This document shows positions 27,137 through 40,760 of a stretch of DNA of 64,000 nt, one piece after another; positions within the stretch are counted from its first letter, which is position 1; each line of letters opens with the position of its first letter. A program made the position numbers and the translations under genes. Location of the stretch: assembly GCA_037975125.1 (NCBI GenBank), contig CM075858.1:69402542-69466541 (forward strand), given 5' to 3'. The notes under the pieces were generated by a model. It was not told where the DNA came from. It saw only the letters and a list, made by a program, of their open reading frames with translations, and did not search any database. Source of the stretch: Latrodectus hesperus. Lineage: Eukaryota > Arthropoda > Arachnida > Araneae > Theridiidae.

Positions 27137-30100
27137 GTGTGTAAATAATGAAATTAATTTGTGTGAAGTATTTATGAACCATTTCCTGGTAATTATATAA
27201 ATATCTTTGATTATTAAGTCTTAAACATTATTCTATGTATACTGATTTCTGAATTATTTCTTGTTTTATGTTTACACATATTTATATGCTCAAAGCATCC
27301 ATAACTAATTCTTCAAACATCATTCTTAAAATATTAAAATTAGACAATGTCATAAAATTTATTGAAATGAATGTATGCTTTCCTATAAAATAACTGAAAA
27401 ATGTAGGTACTTTGTGTGATCCTAAAATTTAAAAAGTATAATGTGATCTTCAAATTTTACATGCATGAATTTTTTTTTTTTTTTTTTTTTTTAAGTTTGG
27501 GAAATTTTTTAGTGTTAAGAAATGTCCTCCTTTAAAGCTAAATCAATCAAATATATGAGAAAAATGTTAAGAACTGTATTGAAATTGAAATAAGAGAAAC
27601 TATTTTCTTATTTTACATTCTTTTTCTAAAATTCTTAATGACAGTTCTTCCAATATTATTCTATTATCGAAATTAAAAATTTAATTTCCCTTTATTTTGT
27701 TTAATATGTAATGTTGCATAAACTAATAAAATATTACTAAATAGTAGTTGAAATTATTTTGTGTTATAGCCTGTTATGGTACTTTTCTGTCATTGGAACT
27801 GTATTCATATGCCAATAAACCCTCTATATTCAGCAGAAAATGTAAAGCAAAATTTATCACTAAAATATTTTGATTTTCCATTAATTTTAAAAATAGAGAA
27901 AGGGAATTAACTTTTTCAAAATATTATTTTAATTTATATATATATATAATTGCATTTTTATGCAAATCCCACAGCTATTTTAGAGTCAAATATTTGGTGA
28001 TAAATCTTGACCAATTAACAACAAAGTATTCCATACCATTTTCTCAACAAGAAACATGCTCCAATAGATTATTAGATTTGTGAATTTTAGTCATAGAATA
28101 AAAATATATATTATGAAAATTTTACTGAATATATGATTTGTATTAGTGATTTTGTAAACTTTGAGGTTTCACATTTTTTATTTTTAAAGGTATTTATTGA
28201 TTTTTAGCGATTTTGTTGCTACATATTTGCAAAAAAATAAATAAATAAAAATAAACTATGCTACTCTCTCTCATTAGCCATTAATACAAGGTAACTTATG
28301 TATCTATTTCAAACACATAAAATGTAGTGATTATCAGTTAAAAAATCAGAAAATATCAAATGAAACAAAATGAGTAATATTTAAATCTACTATATACTAT
28401 TTTGTCCTTAATCGAGATCTGTTAAAATCACCTATGGTTATTTAAAGTTTAATAACTAATTTCTCTCTTGAATGTCTATCATTCTAATCAAAAGAAATAA
28501 AATTGCCTACCACATGATTTGATTTCTAAATTAAAACTGGAAATTACCTTTTGCAAGAAGCAAAATATAAAATTAAACTTTTATTTTTAATGATATTTGA
28601 TTTCTTGAAATGTGAATTAAGGTAACACACACACACATTTCTGTCCCTGATAGAATCAGTATGAAACAATATGACAAATATTTAACAATTATTATGTCAT
28701 CTGATTGTATTTTACAGCAATTATTTTTAAAAAAATTCTGTTATATCATTATGATATTTTTGTCCTTTTAATATTACATTTTATTTCTAATATAGATTGA
28801 TGACATAATTTAAAATTATTTCTTTTCCTTAAAACTAAATAGAATAAATAAGTAATATGAAATAACATGGCTCTTTCAATAATTTTTTTATTTGGTTTCC
28901 ATTATATAGTTTCAAACACAATAAATACTGAATGTTAATTTTTTTATCAGTCAAAATCATAAAACCTATAAAGTTGCAAAAACATTTTTTTTTCTTTTTT
29001 AAAAAATATTTTACACATACAAGTGTTGATTTCATTAATATAAAAATACTTGATTTTTAGAAATATGTGAAAATTTATGCCATTTAGATAAATAAATAAA
29101 TCTTTATATTTTTAAGTGGAAATTTGCTCAGTACCAGAAAAAAAGTCTTGTGTATTATCACAATCTTTAAATTTCATTTTGTGAAGTTAACAGTTGTTTT
29201 TACTCATTAAAAATGCTTAAATCTTATCTTTCAGAGCAATATAGATTTACTTATATTATAAATTTAAATTTCTCTTGTTCTGAAGGAACTTAAAACAATA
29301 GAATTATTGTTTGTCTACTATTATATTGCATTTGTAACATTTTTAGATTTAAAAAATATCTTTTAATTCAAATAAGAGGATAAGTGTCAGAAGACTTGGT
29401 GTCTAAAAGTGAATAATACATTTGTAGATACTATAAAAATGCATGTAATCAGAGATGCCATTTGTTACGATTTTTCCGTATTTAGTACGGATTTCTACTC
29501 TTCGTTACGGAGTTACGGTAATCTTAACGAAATTACGGAAAATAAATGTCTCTCTCGATCTCTAATAATAATCCTTTTTTGTCATGCACGATTATATTAT
29601 TATTATTGTATTATAGCAATTATAAAATTTGTGAAGATTACAAATAAATTACTAATTTAGTGTTGAAATTGGATTTAGAAAAATATGCCTGATATATTAA
29701 AAAGTAGAACTGCTAAGAGCACGCGTACAGGTCATCATCGACTAAAAGTAAGGCATTTAAATATAAAAGAATGGTTTACTTTCTTAAGTATTATTTCTTT
29801 TTATATTTATTATGATTAGATGATCATTTTGCTTTTATTTTTTAACATAGGTTACCTTAAAAGTATTAATTTTATGCTCATAAGTGTATTCTTAATGTAA
29901 ACCACATGTTACTGAAATTTTTTTAAAAGGTTACTGAAAGTACTGAAAATATGTCCGATTAGTACTGATTGAGATGCTCAGAGGTTAGCATCTCTGTCTA
30001 ATTGTTGAATTTTTCTCACTAAAAACAAATTTTTCTGAATTGTTCAGAATAATTTTTCCTATTTTTTAAGATACTTTATTTTCTTTTAGAAATAAGTGAT

Positions 30101-30782
30101 AAAATTGTTTTGCGTTGGTAGAATCAACACTTAAAATTTTAAAAAGTAAATTTGTTATTCCAAAATTTATTTAATAATATTTAATGATGTAATCATATTA
30201 TTCATAGAAAATATGTTTAGCTATGTAAAAATTTGTTTCTAAACATTTTAATACAAAATGCAAAAATTATTTCTTTTAATGATGTATATACAAATAATGT
30301 TTTGTGTCCAATTAAATTTTTATAATTTAGAACTAAATTTCCATAAAATTTTGATTAGTAATAAAAAAGCTCAGGCTCATTGTAAAATTATTTTTGTATT
30401 ATAAACATACACTTTTTGATTATTTTCATCTTTTACTGAAGTCAATTCTTTTATTTTTACGAACAGCATTATTTATTTATTTTTTGCATTTCAATAATAT
30501 ATAAAACTTGTTTTTCAATAAAATGTTGTTGTGCAATGTTTTTCAATAAAATATGTTTTATCACTGTAACTCCTCTTATTTTAGCTTCTCTTCAGATAAC
30601 TAAAATTTAAATAAATCTGTGCAGCTTATAAAAAATGAATTTCAATTTTTATTATAAAAATATCATTTTATATAAAAAAAAGAAGTTTGCTTATTGCATT
30701 AAATTTTGAATGCCATTTATTTTAGTTTTAAGAAATTATTTTATAAGTTTTTTAATACATATATTCCCATTTTTTCGCACAG
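27137..30782. other. spacer between exons 7 and 8
   Basis: AT-rich, with a T run at about 27,470-27,492 and a possible small DNA element at 29,450-29,996. No gene recognised. Confidence 0.5.
29450..29996. repeat. possible small non-autonomous DNA transposon
   Basis: The ends are inverted copies of CAGAGATGC followed by one variable base and A. Inside the right end the motif recurs as a hairpin (GAGATGCT at 29,971-29,978 with AGCATCTC at 29,987-29,994). The left part has a distinctive repeated ACGGA/ACGAA pattern unlike the surrounding AT-rich DNA. No matching target-site duplication was found, so the boundaries are tentative; hAT-like ends are one possibility. Confidence 0.35.
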
Positions 30783-31069
30783 GTGTTGTTTGCAAAGTGT
30801 GTTACAAATGGTTTTTATCTTCTTCTGTCCATGTAAAGCATATGATGTGGCATCATAAATCAATATGTCCTCCATATCGTTTCAACTGCGACAAATGTCC
30901 TTATGCTTCTGACATTAGCTCTAACATGAACACACATATGCGGGTGCATTTACCTGATCGGCCATATCCTTGTTCCATCTGCGGAAATCGATTCAAAGCT
31001 TTGAGTACTCTGAACAACCATAAAATAATTCACACGGGCGAAGCTCGTCACGTCTTAAGGCATTTTTAG
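30783..31069 (+). CDS. C2H2 zinc-finger alternative 3' exon 8 (intact, last)
   Basis: Three-finger terminal exon, acceptor AG at 30,781-30,782, first bases GT then VVCKVCYKWF. Finger 1 has MMWHHK, but the core hydrophobic position before the first His is His where siblings have Leu (SSSVHVKH), a change that could weaken the finger fold. Finger 2 is CDKCPYASD...H-x3-H, finger 3 CSICGNRF...H-x3-H, then IHTGEARHVLRHF and TAG. Finger 3 helix contacts are A,S,T,N. AATAAA at 31,280-31,285 is a candidate poly(A) signal. This is the last exon of the family seen; none was found to the right up to 64 kb. Confidence 0.87.
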
Positions 31070-32404
31070 TTTTTTAATGAATAGCTTTCAATTTGTTATA
31101 TAAATGATAGTTTTTCAGTTATTAATTTGCTTTATACTATTAAAACTAGCTATATAAATTTTTAATTAGGATTATTTCATAAAATTGTAATTATTGATTT
31201 GCTTTTTAATATTAAAATCATTTCCTTATAATTTATTTTATCAAAAAAATTCTTAAAAATAGTTTTACATATGATTTGAAAATAAAATTTTTAAAATATT
31301 TATTCCAGCTTATTGTCTTTTATTTTGTTTATTAATTATTCCTTGCAAACACTGATAATGTATTAAACTCGAAGGATATGGCTAAAGTTTGGCTGAAAAA
31401 AAATTTCTTCATGGAATTCATTTTTATATTTATGAAAACATTCTTATAAATATTTTTAATTCTCTAATTGTTGATACTATTTTCACAAATATATAGTTAT
31501 TGATTTTTTAAATAATATTAATATCATTTACTTGTAATTTTTTTAAAAAGAATTAATAAAGGATTTCTAAATATATGAACATTTAAAAATAAAATCCTTA
31601 AAGTAATCTCTCGTTAATTGAGTAAAATCTCTTGTTTTATGTTAAATATTTGCATTTCGAAAAATACTATACAGAAAAATTATTTCCATAGATATATTTC
31701 GTATACTTAGATGTTTGTTTGGAAAAAAAACCCTTATTGAAATGAAATTCCTTTCAATTTATTTGAAATATTTCTAAAAACATTTCTTTAAATAATTAAT
31801 ACTTTTAAATAAGATTTACACAATAATGATTGTATTGGAACATATTTTAGTGAAAGGTTTATTTACTTTGTATATTTGGTGTATACATTTTCACTAAGAA
31901 AATCTGTATTTATAAGAAAATCATATCTGCATGGAGTAAGATATTTTGTAATAAATGCATATAGCATTTGACGAAATTGTAATTGTCTTATTGAAATTGA
32001 AAAAGTCTACCGAGTGGAAGGTTTCAAATTAGAATGTTGTTACACCATTCAAAATATGTTGCTTTATGTAAAATATGAAGCAACATAATTTTCATAGTTA
32101 TAAAAAACATATTTTAGAAACTTTTATTTTAACAATAATTGCATTGAAACTATTTCATATAAACTTTTCCGTTTATAAAGTAATACTTTAAATTATATTC
32201 AAGCAATATAATTTAAAACATTTGTTATGATTTTATACTAATTTCCCTTTATTGTAAAGAAAGTCTAAAGTGAGTTTGAATAATACTATGAGTTTCCTTG
32301 TGTATCCTTTATTAAAGAATAATTCACTGTAGCTACAAGGAATTTCTGGTTATCCAAAATATTGAACTTGAGTTTTTATAATAATGCTTATGCTACTATT
32401 ATTA
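31070..32404. other. gene-less stretch after last zinc-finger exon
   Basis: AT-rich. Candidate AATAAA at 31,280-31,285 for exon 8. No other feature recognised. Confidence 0.45.
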
Positions 32405-33965
32405 TATTACCACAGATATTCTTCCATATCGCAGATCAAACATTTTGAAATTCTTCAATGACATTGAATGAAGTTCCACCTCAGAAAAGGACAGACCCAG
32501 TGATTTAGCCAAAGAAAAGAAACTATGTCTCTTCAAACATGGATTGTAACTCCAAGCATGGAAGTTCTATGCAGTTTAAAATAACTGTAAAGCTTGTTAT
32601 AAATATTTTGTTATGCAATAAGTTCCTATTGAAAGAGGTGCCTTATTGCTTTCATAAAGCATTTTATCATTCGGACAACTATGCAGAATCTCAGTAATGA
32701 TTCTGGCACCACTATGCTTTAAGCTTTCAAGTTTATTAATATTGGTGTTTGAACCACAAGGAAAGATGAGGAAGCCATACTCCGAAATGATCGAACAAGA
32801 GAAGTGTGTTGGCATCAGCTCCCCAATCACATCCAGATATAAAATAGAGGGTATTAAAGCCTTCTGTTTTTTGTCATTTATTGCTTAACCGGGTTGCAAT
32901 TCATAAAATCTCATGTTGGTAATTAAAAAGTTTTCTGTTAGTTCTAAAAATGGTTGTCACTGATTTCGAAGCATTGAAGATCAATTTGTGATGATTGGCA
33001 AAGGAACGAACTTCATTGATAGCATGATTCAATTCAAATTCAACATCATTAATGTCCGATCCAGAGTGTCACACTTTGACATCAGCAAAGATCCTCACAC
33101 TACAGTGTTTAGCAATTCCCTTTTACAAACCAGCGATGTAAAGAGAAAACAAAACAGGACTCAAAACAGCGCCTTGAAGAACACCCCATTTAAAACCGAA
33201 ACGATTTAACAGAATATTGTTATATTTGATTCTAATGATATGTCCCGAAGGGGAAGTCCGAAATTCAGGTAAGGCCCTTAATGCTAAAAGAATCATGGAG
33301 CTTGGTAATCTAAAGTTGACACTAAACTCGATCAAAGACTCTATGCATGTCCAAGAGGGCAGCAGCAGATAAGCTTCTTAATTTACTCGTCACGAACTTT
33401 CTGTCATACAAACAAGATTTTATCTATCGTGCTATGTCTTTTTTGTATTCATGATGCTGACTCGGAAATGAATCATTAATATTCAGATGGTGTTTCAAAC
33501 TGACCAGAATAAGACGCTCCGTAAGTTTATACACAAAAGAGATCAATGCAATAGGCTTAAAGCTCTCAGGGGAACCAGCATCTTTACAAGGCTTTAAAAT
33601 GGGAACAGCTGTAGTCCATTCTAGAGGGAGACGACCAAGTCAACAAGAAAAATTACAAATATCGAAAAGTCTCTGCATACTGAGAAGTCCAAGATGACTT
33701 ATCATGGAACCATGAATACTATAAAGGCCAAGAGCTTTACGAAGATTCCTAGCTCTCGGAGAAAAATTAAGTTCTCTGAAGAAAAGATCACCTGAACCAG
33801 AAGTTGGATAATTGTAAATTTTCGATTTTTCTCTTTTAGATTTGTGTTTGATCAGAACATCATTTTCGTCGAATATCAAAATTCGCTTATTTTTGCACAA
33901 CAGAATCAGACATCTCTGGTGATTTTCAAGAGATTTTGGGAGCTCTAGAACATTCCTACAATAAT
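32405..33965 (-). pseudogene. decayed LINE reverse transcriptase
   Basis: Minus-strand translation in several frames gives ordered pieces of a non-LTR reverse transcriptase: LLSMQRLFDICNFSC, then WTTAVPILKPCKDAGSPESF and KPIAL (entry block), a QHHEYKKDIAR segment, FKWGVLQGAVLSPVLFSLYI (the GxPQGxxLSPxLF block with Pro changed to Leu), and a thumb-like piece NTNINKLESLKHSGARIITE. Frames change several times and stops are frequent, so it is inactive. With the endonuclease-like piece at 34,480-35,530 it probably forms one old minus-strand LINE of about 3 kb. No RNase H was recognised. It resembles Jockey/CR1-group polymerases, but the clade is uncertain. Confidence 0.75.
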
Positions 33966-34479
33966 TTTGTTTCCACTCGCACTTGTCAAATCAAAATTTG
34001 GAGAATATTAACATGTTTTAAACACTAGAAATACTGTCAAATCGCCGAAAATAATGGCAATTTGTCCCTAAAGTTTTGCAGACTCAATATCTGATCTGAA
34101 AACACACAGATTAAAAATTGTTCAGACATTAATTTCACAAATCAAATAATAAAAATAATAATTACTTATCTAGAATGATCAAATTATGACACATTGGCAA
34201 AAAGTTTTATACACTTTATATTTTTCATTTTAATGTTTAAGCAGTAAAACATGAAATGAATGCAAATGGATTGCAATAGAAAGTCATTGCTATTTATGTG
34301 TCAATATATGGTTTATAATCGGTTGGAAAAAGAGCAACATTAATTCTATTAAATTATTTAACTACGCAATAATTATTTTTCAATAATAAAATTAACAATT
34401 ATATATATAAAAAAAGTTAGCAATCATTGAATATTAAATATTACGTTTTCTTTTATCAGGTATTCTTGTTCATTCTCAC

Positions 34480-35530
34480 ATTTGGCTAAAATTGATTATA
34501 AAGTGAATTTGCAGATTATTCCACTTTGTCACTGGTCCATTTTGACTGAAGACTCGTTTGTCTTTTATTTTATATTATTTGATAAGGATCCATATTGAAA
34601 TTATTTTCATTGTTTAAATTTTCAACTGTATTACTCCAAATTTTATTTCTAAATTAGGCCCGTAATTTTTTATTTCTTTGCTCAATTTATAGGTAATTGG
34701 TTAATATTTAGAGTCCAATGTTTTTCGATAATATTTTTTATTCCTGCTCTTTTTTTGATGCTGTGATACTATAAAGGAATTTAAGGAAATTTTCGTGGCA
34801 CTTAATTTTCTGTTGTAGTATTTTTTTCATTTATGATACCTTCGTTAAAATTAGAGAATTCTTCTTCAAATTTCATTTTAAGTAGTTTATTTTCTTTGAC
34901 GGTTTTGTATATTCTGAATTTCTTCCAGGGTATTCTTGTTATTAGTTAATGCTTTATTTTACAGAATGTTATAACATGGTAGCCAATCAGTTTTCTAATT
35001 TTATAAATTAGAAAACTGATTCAAAATTTTCTAATTTTATAAATTCCGAGATCTTTATTATTGGGAGGTGGTCAGAAGGGGTCCATAATTGTGACTGATT
35101 GTGGTATCCAAATGTCCCAAAAGATGTTTGCAAATGTTGGCTAGAAATGAATAGGTTCGCTGGGAGCTATGATATATATTTTATAGTGAATAATGTTTAT
35201 AAGTATTTCCCATTATTTTTTACAGTACACAAACTTGCGGTTTAATTTACCTCCGATAATGCAAATAATGGATGGTGGGATTGCGATGATGTCATATGTA
35301 TTTAATTCTTGCTGACGTCTATTGTGTAGGCTTGTGACTTTAATGTTAAGTTATTGGTGAGATTGATAATGACTGGTACTTATTCATCTCTATTACAGTT
35401 GATTTTGCTTTATAAAGGGGAATGGGGCATTACTTTTTTAGTAAGGACTGTCGTACCTCTCCCTTTGTGATGAAGTTATGGTTGGCGTGCGTGTTGAGAT
35501 TGTTTCTATTTAATTCTTCATTGTGAAAGA
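34480..35530 (-). pseudogene. decayed LINE endonuclease (APE-type) part
   Basis: Minus-strand fragments recall the N-terminal endonuclease of LINE ORF2: GGTTVL-like and PHSPLYKAK-like text near 35,400-35,470, IIGGKLN near 35,240 (usual GGDLN, catalytic Asp changed to Lys), and TPSDHLPIIKISEF near 35,050-35,090 (the SDH block with Asp and His kept). There are many stops. It precedes, in minus orientation, the reverse-transcriptase remnant at 32,405-33,965, in the order expected for one element. A short hairpin with 15-bp arms (34,986-35,000 and 35,006-35,020) lies in it. Confidence 0.65.
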
Positions 35531-35666
35531 ATAATTTATTTGCATATGTACAAGTTATATAAAATATTTTTATTTCATATTTAAATATAAAACACAATAA
35601 TTCACATCTAAGTATAAAGCAAAATCACAATGTATTCTAAGTCAGTAATATTTTAAAAAACAAGCA

Positions 35667-35919
35667 TGCATTGTTTATTTATTTATTTATTTTATTACAT
35701 AACATATATTCAGACTTGTATGCTTGATTCTTGAAATCCGCTTTTAAGTCTTCGTCGATAATAGGACAAATAGCACAATGACAGATGTACAACCACAGAA
35801 GAATAACGAAGAAAAACACCCAGGGCCACGGTGGGAATCGAACCCACACTCCTACGCTCTCAAGCGATTAGCGGTGATGCTTTAGACCACTCAGCCACGG
35901 AGCGCCCTGCATTGTTTAT
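35667..35919 (-). mobile_element. tRNA-Ser(GCT)-derived SINE with 12-bp TSD
   Basis: Complete short retroposon on the minus strand. The head (from 35,907 leftward) looks like a serine tRNA gene: A-box-like TGGCTGAGTGG, an anticodon region CCGCTAATC matching the GCT serine loop, an extra arm, and a B box GGTTCGATTCC inside a GTGGG/CCCAC T stem. The acceptor stem pairs poorly and position 33 is C, so it is not a working tRNA. An unrelated body of about 130 bp follows, ending in an AATA/AAAT-rich tail. Exact 12-bp duplications (TGCATTGTTTAT) flank it at 35,667-35,678 and 35,908-35,919. It would be mobilised by a LINE in trans; transcription by RNA polymerase III is inferred from the boxes. Confidence 0.9.
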
Positions 35920-38257
35920 CTTTCGATTTTGGGGGAAACGTTGCTGTTGCCACAAAATCAAGTGTTCCACAAATATTATAATTAGAGAAGTTAAATTTTT
36001 CATGCGATCTCAGGTGCGTTGTTAAAGTACTATATTCGTATTTGTAAGTCAAGAAAATTTGTAAATTCTGATTGCTGCTACACATAGTAGATAAATTGTT
36101 AATCAATACCTCTGACTGTAAATCATTTTAAAATTGGCTGATAAAACTGCATCATTTAATTCACATAATTATTATTTATCTATTTTAAAGCTCATACATT
36201 TAAAAATATTGCTTAAGCCTCTTCGCCGCTTACGTAAGCTATTGGGTATATTTGATTGACCAGAAAGCTGTTTTCTTTAATTTTATTGTTTATGATTGTT
36301 GTGATACTAATTGTTTTATGGCATTACCATTAGAATATAAAATAAATGTTTTAATAAGTGGACATTTACTTATTTATGTGTCAAAAAAAGCTTCAAAGGA
36401 ATCCATTATTTTTAATATATACCCAATACACTAAAGCAAGATGGACCTGAAGCTCTAAATTTTTGAAGGAAATATTAATGTTTCTAAATCTTCAGAATTT
36501 ATGGAAAAAATTCTAGCCATACCTCCTCCAGCAAAAATAAAACATACAGTTAAAAATAACTTATATTAAATTCTAAAATAAACTATTCAAAATAATGTAT
36601 TAAGAGTATCAAGAATTTAATGGTGAGATTAAGAAACGTTTTTAATTCAGAGTCTTACTTTCCATATCAATGATAATTAAATATAGTCGTATTTTCAAGA
36701 GGATGCTTTCGGGTTCACAATATGATCGGCAGAGCCTGTTTATAAATTCTGTAACTCAGTTTTACGCGACACGATAGATTTCGTTCTTTGCAAAAAACAA
36801 TTGATAATATAGGAAATAATATCTTTATAGTTTATGAAACAAATTTCAAAATTTAAGAATATTCTCCTGAAATCTAATCTGAAGTAAGTATACTCACTTT
36901 TTGACCGTGGCAGATGTCCATTATTAGTTTCAGCTACAAGGTCATCAAAAATTAACGATATAGCAATCACATTGCACAAGAAAATTTATAACTTCAAAGG
37001 AAGATTTTGAAAATTATATGAGATATTAGAAAATTAAATTCTTAATTTATTTTGAATAAAGGTGTACATTAATAAAAGATTCAGTAACTAGAATGATTTA
37101 CATATTTAATAAATAATATGCGCAATAAAATTTAATATTAATTATCAATAGCTTACATTCATATATCATGAAATATAACAACATTTTAAAAAAATGAGTT
37201 AAGGTGCATTCAGCTTCAATACAAACATCTAATGAACAAAAATATTTGAATGTAATTTTTTAATAGAATTGTACACATGTCAATGACAAATGTTTTTTAA
37301 ATTTTTCTGCTGCATAATAAAGGAAAGACAACATATATCTACTTTCTTAAAACAGGTTTTTAACACTTCCTGTGATAAGCCACTAAATCATGTCAGAAAA
37401 GACCAAATATTACTACAGGAAGATTAAACATAAATATTTTTATTGTAAACTTCTATTGTGTGAATTTGACAAATCCCATATCGCAAAGCACTTTTAAAAT
37501 ATAAACATTAAAAACTATGACAAATTTTAACATATCAAGAAGTGCGCAAGCTTTTATTAAACAAGATATATCGTTTTTGGAGGAAAAAAGTAAATGACAA
37601 ACATTAAATTACACGCGATATCAAACTACATGAAAACGCGAATATGTTTCTATTTTAGATTACTGCTTTTCGAGAGTAATTTGTAATCCCAAAAAAGAGC
37701 ATTTAATTTAGGAATTGTCATTATAACATCTTATTTTGTGGATATTATTCTGTAAAAATATGTGGAAAAAATAAACATTTTGCATGCTTTAATTAATGTA
37801 ATCTCGTTGATATATAGACACAACTTACAAACAGAGCATTTTAACTAGGTAATATAGTTTTGCATAGTTTCAATAACGAGGACCATTAAAATCAAATATT
37901 TAAGACTGTGCAAGAATCAGCTATTTTAAAAAGCTTAAATATAGTTGCTTAATCTATATCCAAATTAATAATTCTCTCTGTATCTCTCAGAAACCTAATT
38001 TATAACTAAAATAATCGAAAACCGAAGTAAAAAATTATCTAATTAATGAATTCAATATGAACAGATATTTATTTGGGCAATATTATATTGAAAAAAGAAA
38101 TTCAAGTACTATCAGCTGTAGAAAGGAAAACTGTTATTTTATATTTTGTGTGGCGTTTTAAAAAGAAAATATTTATAGCCAATTCTATACAAAGCAAATT
38201 TTTTCATCTAAATATGTTATGTTACACTTCTTCTTTCTATGTGTGTGTGAGTGTATG

Positions 38258-38345
<88 letters not shown>

Positions 38346-40760
38346 CACTTACAATTGTATAAGTGGATAGTTGGTCCCTAACAGAAATCCAGAGACGCAA
38401 TGATAATTTTAATATCCCTGTTTGAACATAACTTTTGAAAAAATTCTTTTTTGAGAATTCATTTTCACGCATTTTTCCTTTGCTTTAGCTGTGAAACTTG
38501 GTTGGACGTTTTAATTGAAAAATCACAAATCATTTTAATTGTAGATAAACGACTGCACATTACTAATGAGAAATACTGGATATTTTTAAGAAATTCGAAA
38601 CTTAAAAATATCCGGTAATTTATCTCGTATAATTTGACTCACGTTTTATTGCTCAAGCATCCTCAGACTATGCTTATATGGTGCAACAAAAAAAAATATC
38701 GAGTTTATTTTGTAATGCAGGGTTTTATGAAAGAAATCATCGAAATTTAAATACCAAGAGCATTCTCTTGACTTGAGTGAAAATGAGTTACTTATCCATA
38801 AACTTCGATGAAGAAACCCACTGCTGACCGAAATTTCCTTTCAGTAATATAAAATCAGATGTAATTTCTACATAAGAATTAACAGATCATCATTGAAAAA
38901 TAATGAATAAGAGTGAAAAAGTTGTTTCAAGTATGAAACAAATGGAAAATGATTTAGTGATGCGACTGTCTGCAAAAACACCAGACGAATGGATAACTTG
39001 ATTGTGGTGTTCTTTCTTTGGAAAGGCAACAGTGAAATGCTTTTCTACATCGAAAAAATAGGCTATCGAATATGTATTTTTCAAGAAAATAAATTAAATC
39101 CTTATTTTGGTAGATTTTTATCATTAGAATAAAGTGAAATGAGATCTACTTTGGACGTTCCTTATACACTGCATAATAAATAATTTTTTCTTATTGTACT
39201 ATATAAAAAGGGCAATTTGGTGAACAAAATTTAGCTTTAGTACCCAATATTCATTTTATATTTTAGGAATTTTCCATTTTAAGTACTATTTTACCAATCC
39301 TCCAAAGTTCATTAGAAACAGCGTCAAATTAATCAGCATGAAATACATAAAACACATTTTTATAGTGTTAGCAGAACATAAAAATATATGAAAAAATAGT
39401 TTGACTACCGATTTTCAAATACACAGCATTAAAACAGTTGTATAAGTAAGTCTTATTTAGTTAACGTTGTAGGTGGTTGATGGCTATTAAAAGCTGTGCT
39501 GAGTGTGCTGTCCGAAGTACATCGGCAATGTTGAGTAAAATGGTTGTGCTTCAAGCAACATGTGTTTTCTACAGGTGTACTGTCCGAATCTACGACAATC
39601 TTATATAAATAGTTTATGATCAGTAACGTATTTCCTCCCTCAAAAAACAACACGCACTGTGGTGATAGCTGTCAATCACCTTTTTATATTGTCTTTGAGA
39701 ACTTAAAATTATTAAACAGATTATTGTCCCCATATTGCTTTTTTTTCCCCCTGCTAAGGACCATGGCGACATGATACATAAAAGTTACGTCTAAATTTCA
39801 ATAATTACCAACTCAATTGATTAGTTCATTTTATTACGGAAAAATAATTTTCTGTAAAATACACAAAATAAACAATGTTATAATAGAATGATTATATATA
39901 TTTTTATTTTGCCAGTCAAAAAAACAAAATATATATATATATTTTTAAATACACACAATATAGACATTTTGCTATTTTTCAAACAAATTATTTTTTATAT
40001 ATAAAAATCATCAGATGGTTGTCAATAATTTAATACATGACAATTATGCACAAGCATATACAAGATCACAATATCTAAAACTATCCAAATTTTTTCTTCA
40101 TTTAATGAGTTATTAAATGTATTATGGGATAAAAAATTAACCACCCATTAATTAATTTTAATTATATCCTTGGATATAGTTCATTGGAAATGAAAATAGG
40201 GCAATTGTGAAATTATAAATTTCTCTAAATCAGTTATACATTATATTCGTTTCATACAAGTAGCTTTATTATTTCTTTAATAATTTTTGATTAAATCACA
40301 AAAACTATTTCTATATTTGTGTATACACAATAAATAATTTATATACAACATTTATACAATGTATTTTAATGAAAAGATTTTACAAAATACGAATTCTATA
40401 ACTATGACTATTGGTCTGCAAAATTTGTAATAGAGATATTTATTTTAATTCTAAAAAAAGATTTTTGTAATGCGCTTTATTGATTCAAGGCCTTTTTTAC
40501 GGTTCTAAAAAAATTTCAACTACCCACATTTTAGTAAATCTCAGTTTTTTTACCTATTTCCCATTTTTTTCATTTTTTTTTTAAATATCCGCCATCAACA
40601 GTTATTGTAAATGAGAAAATGCTGTTCTATATAAATTATTTACTGCGTGTATGTGTTTCTGGTTTACTTTAAGAAAAGATTTTTAAATGTGCTGAACCTA
40701 ATATTTGTGCATTTAATTATGCAACAAAATGCGCTAAGAAATTTGCTGCAAATAATTTTT
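35920..40760. other. gene-less stretch
   Basis: AT-rich, with a (TA)n tract at 38,262-38,343. A less AT-rich patch at about 39,440-39,660 has no recognised motif. Nothing supportable as a gene. Confidence 0.5.
38262..38343. repeat. (TA)n microsatellite
   Basis: About 41 TA units preceded by a short GTGTGTGAGTGTATGTATG transition. Confidence 0.97.

Noticed and set aside
35821..35907. Functional tRNA-Ser gene
   Set aside because: Acceptor stem mispairs, position 33 is C, and target duplications with a SINE body show it is a retroposon.
35831..36025. Open frame reading GIEPTLLRSQAIS
   Set aside because: This is the antisense reading of the tRNA-derived head of the SINE, a known source of false protein calls.
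39430..39660. Less AT-rich patch considered as a solo LTR or small gene
   Set aside because: No convincing TG...CA ends with duplication, no protein motif; left unassigned.
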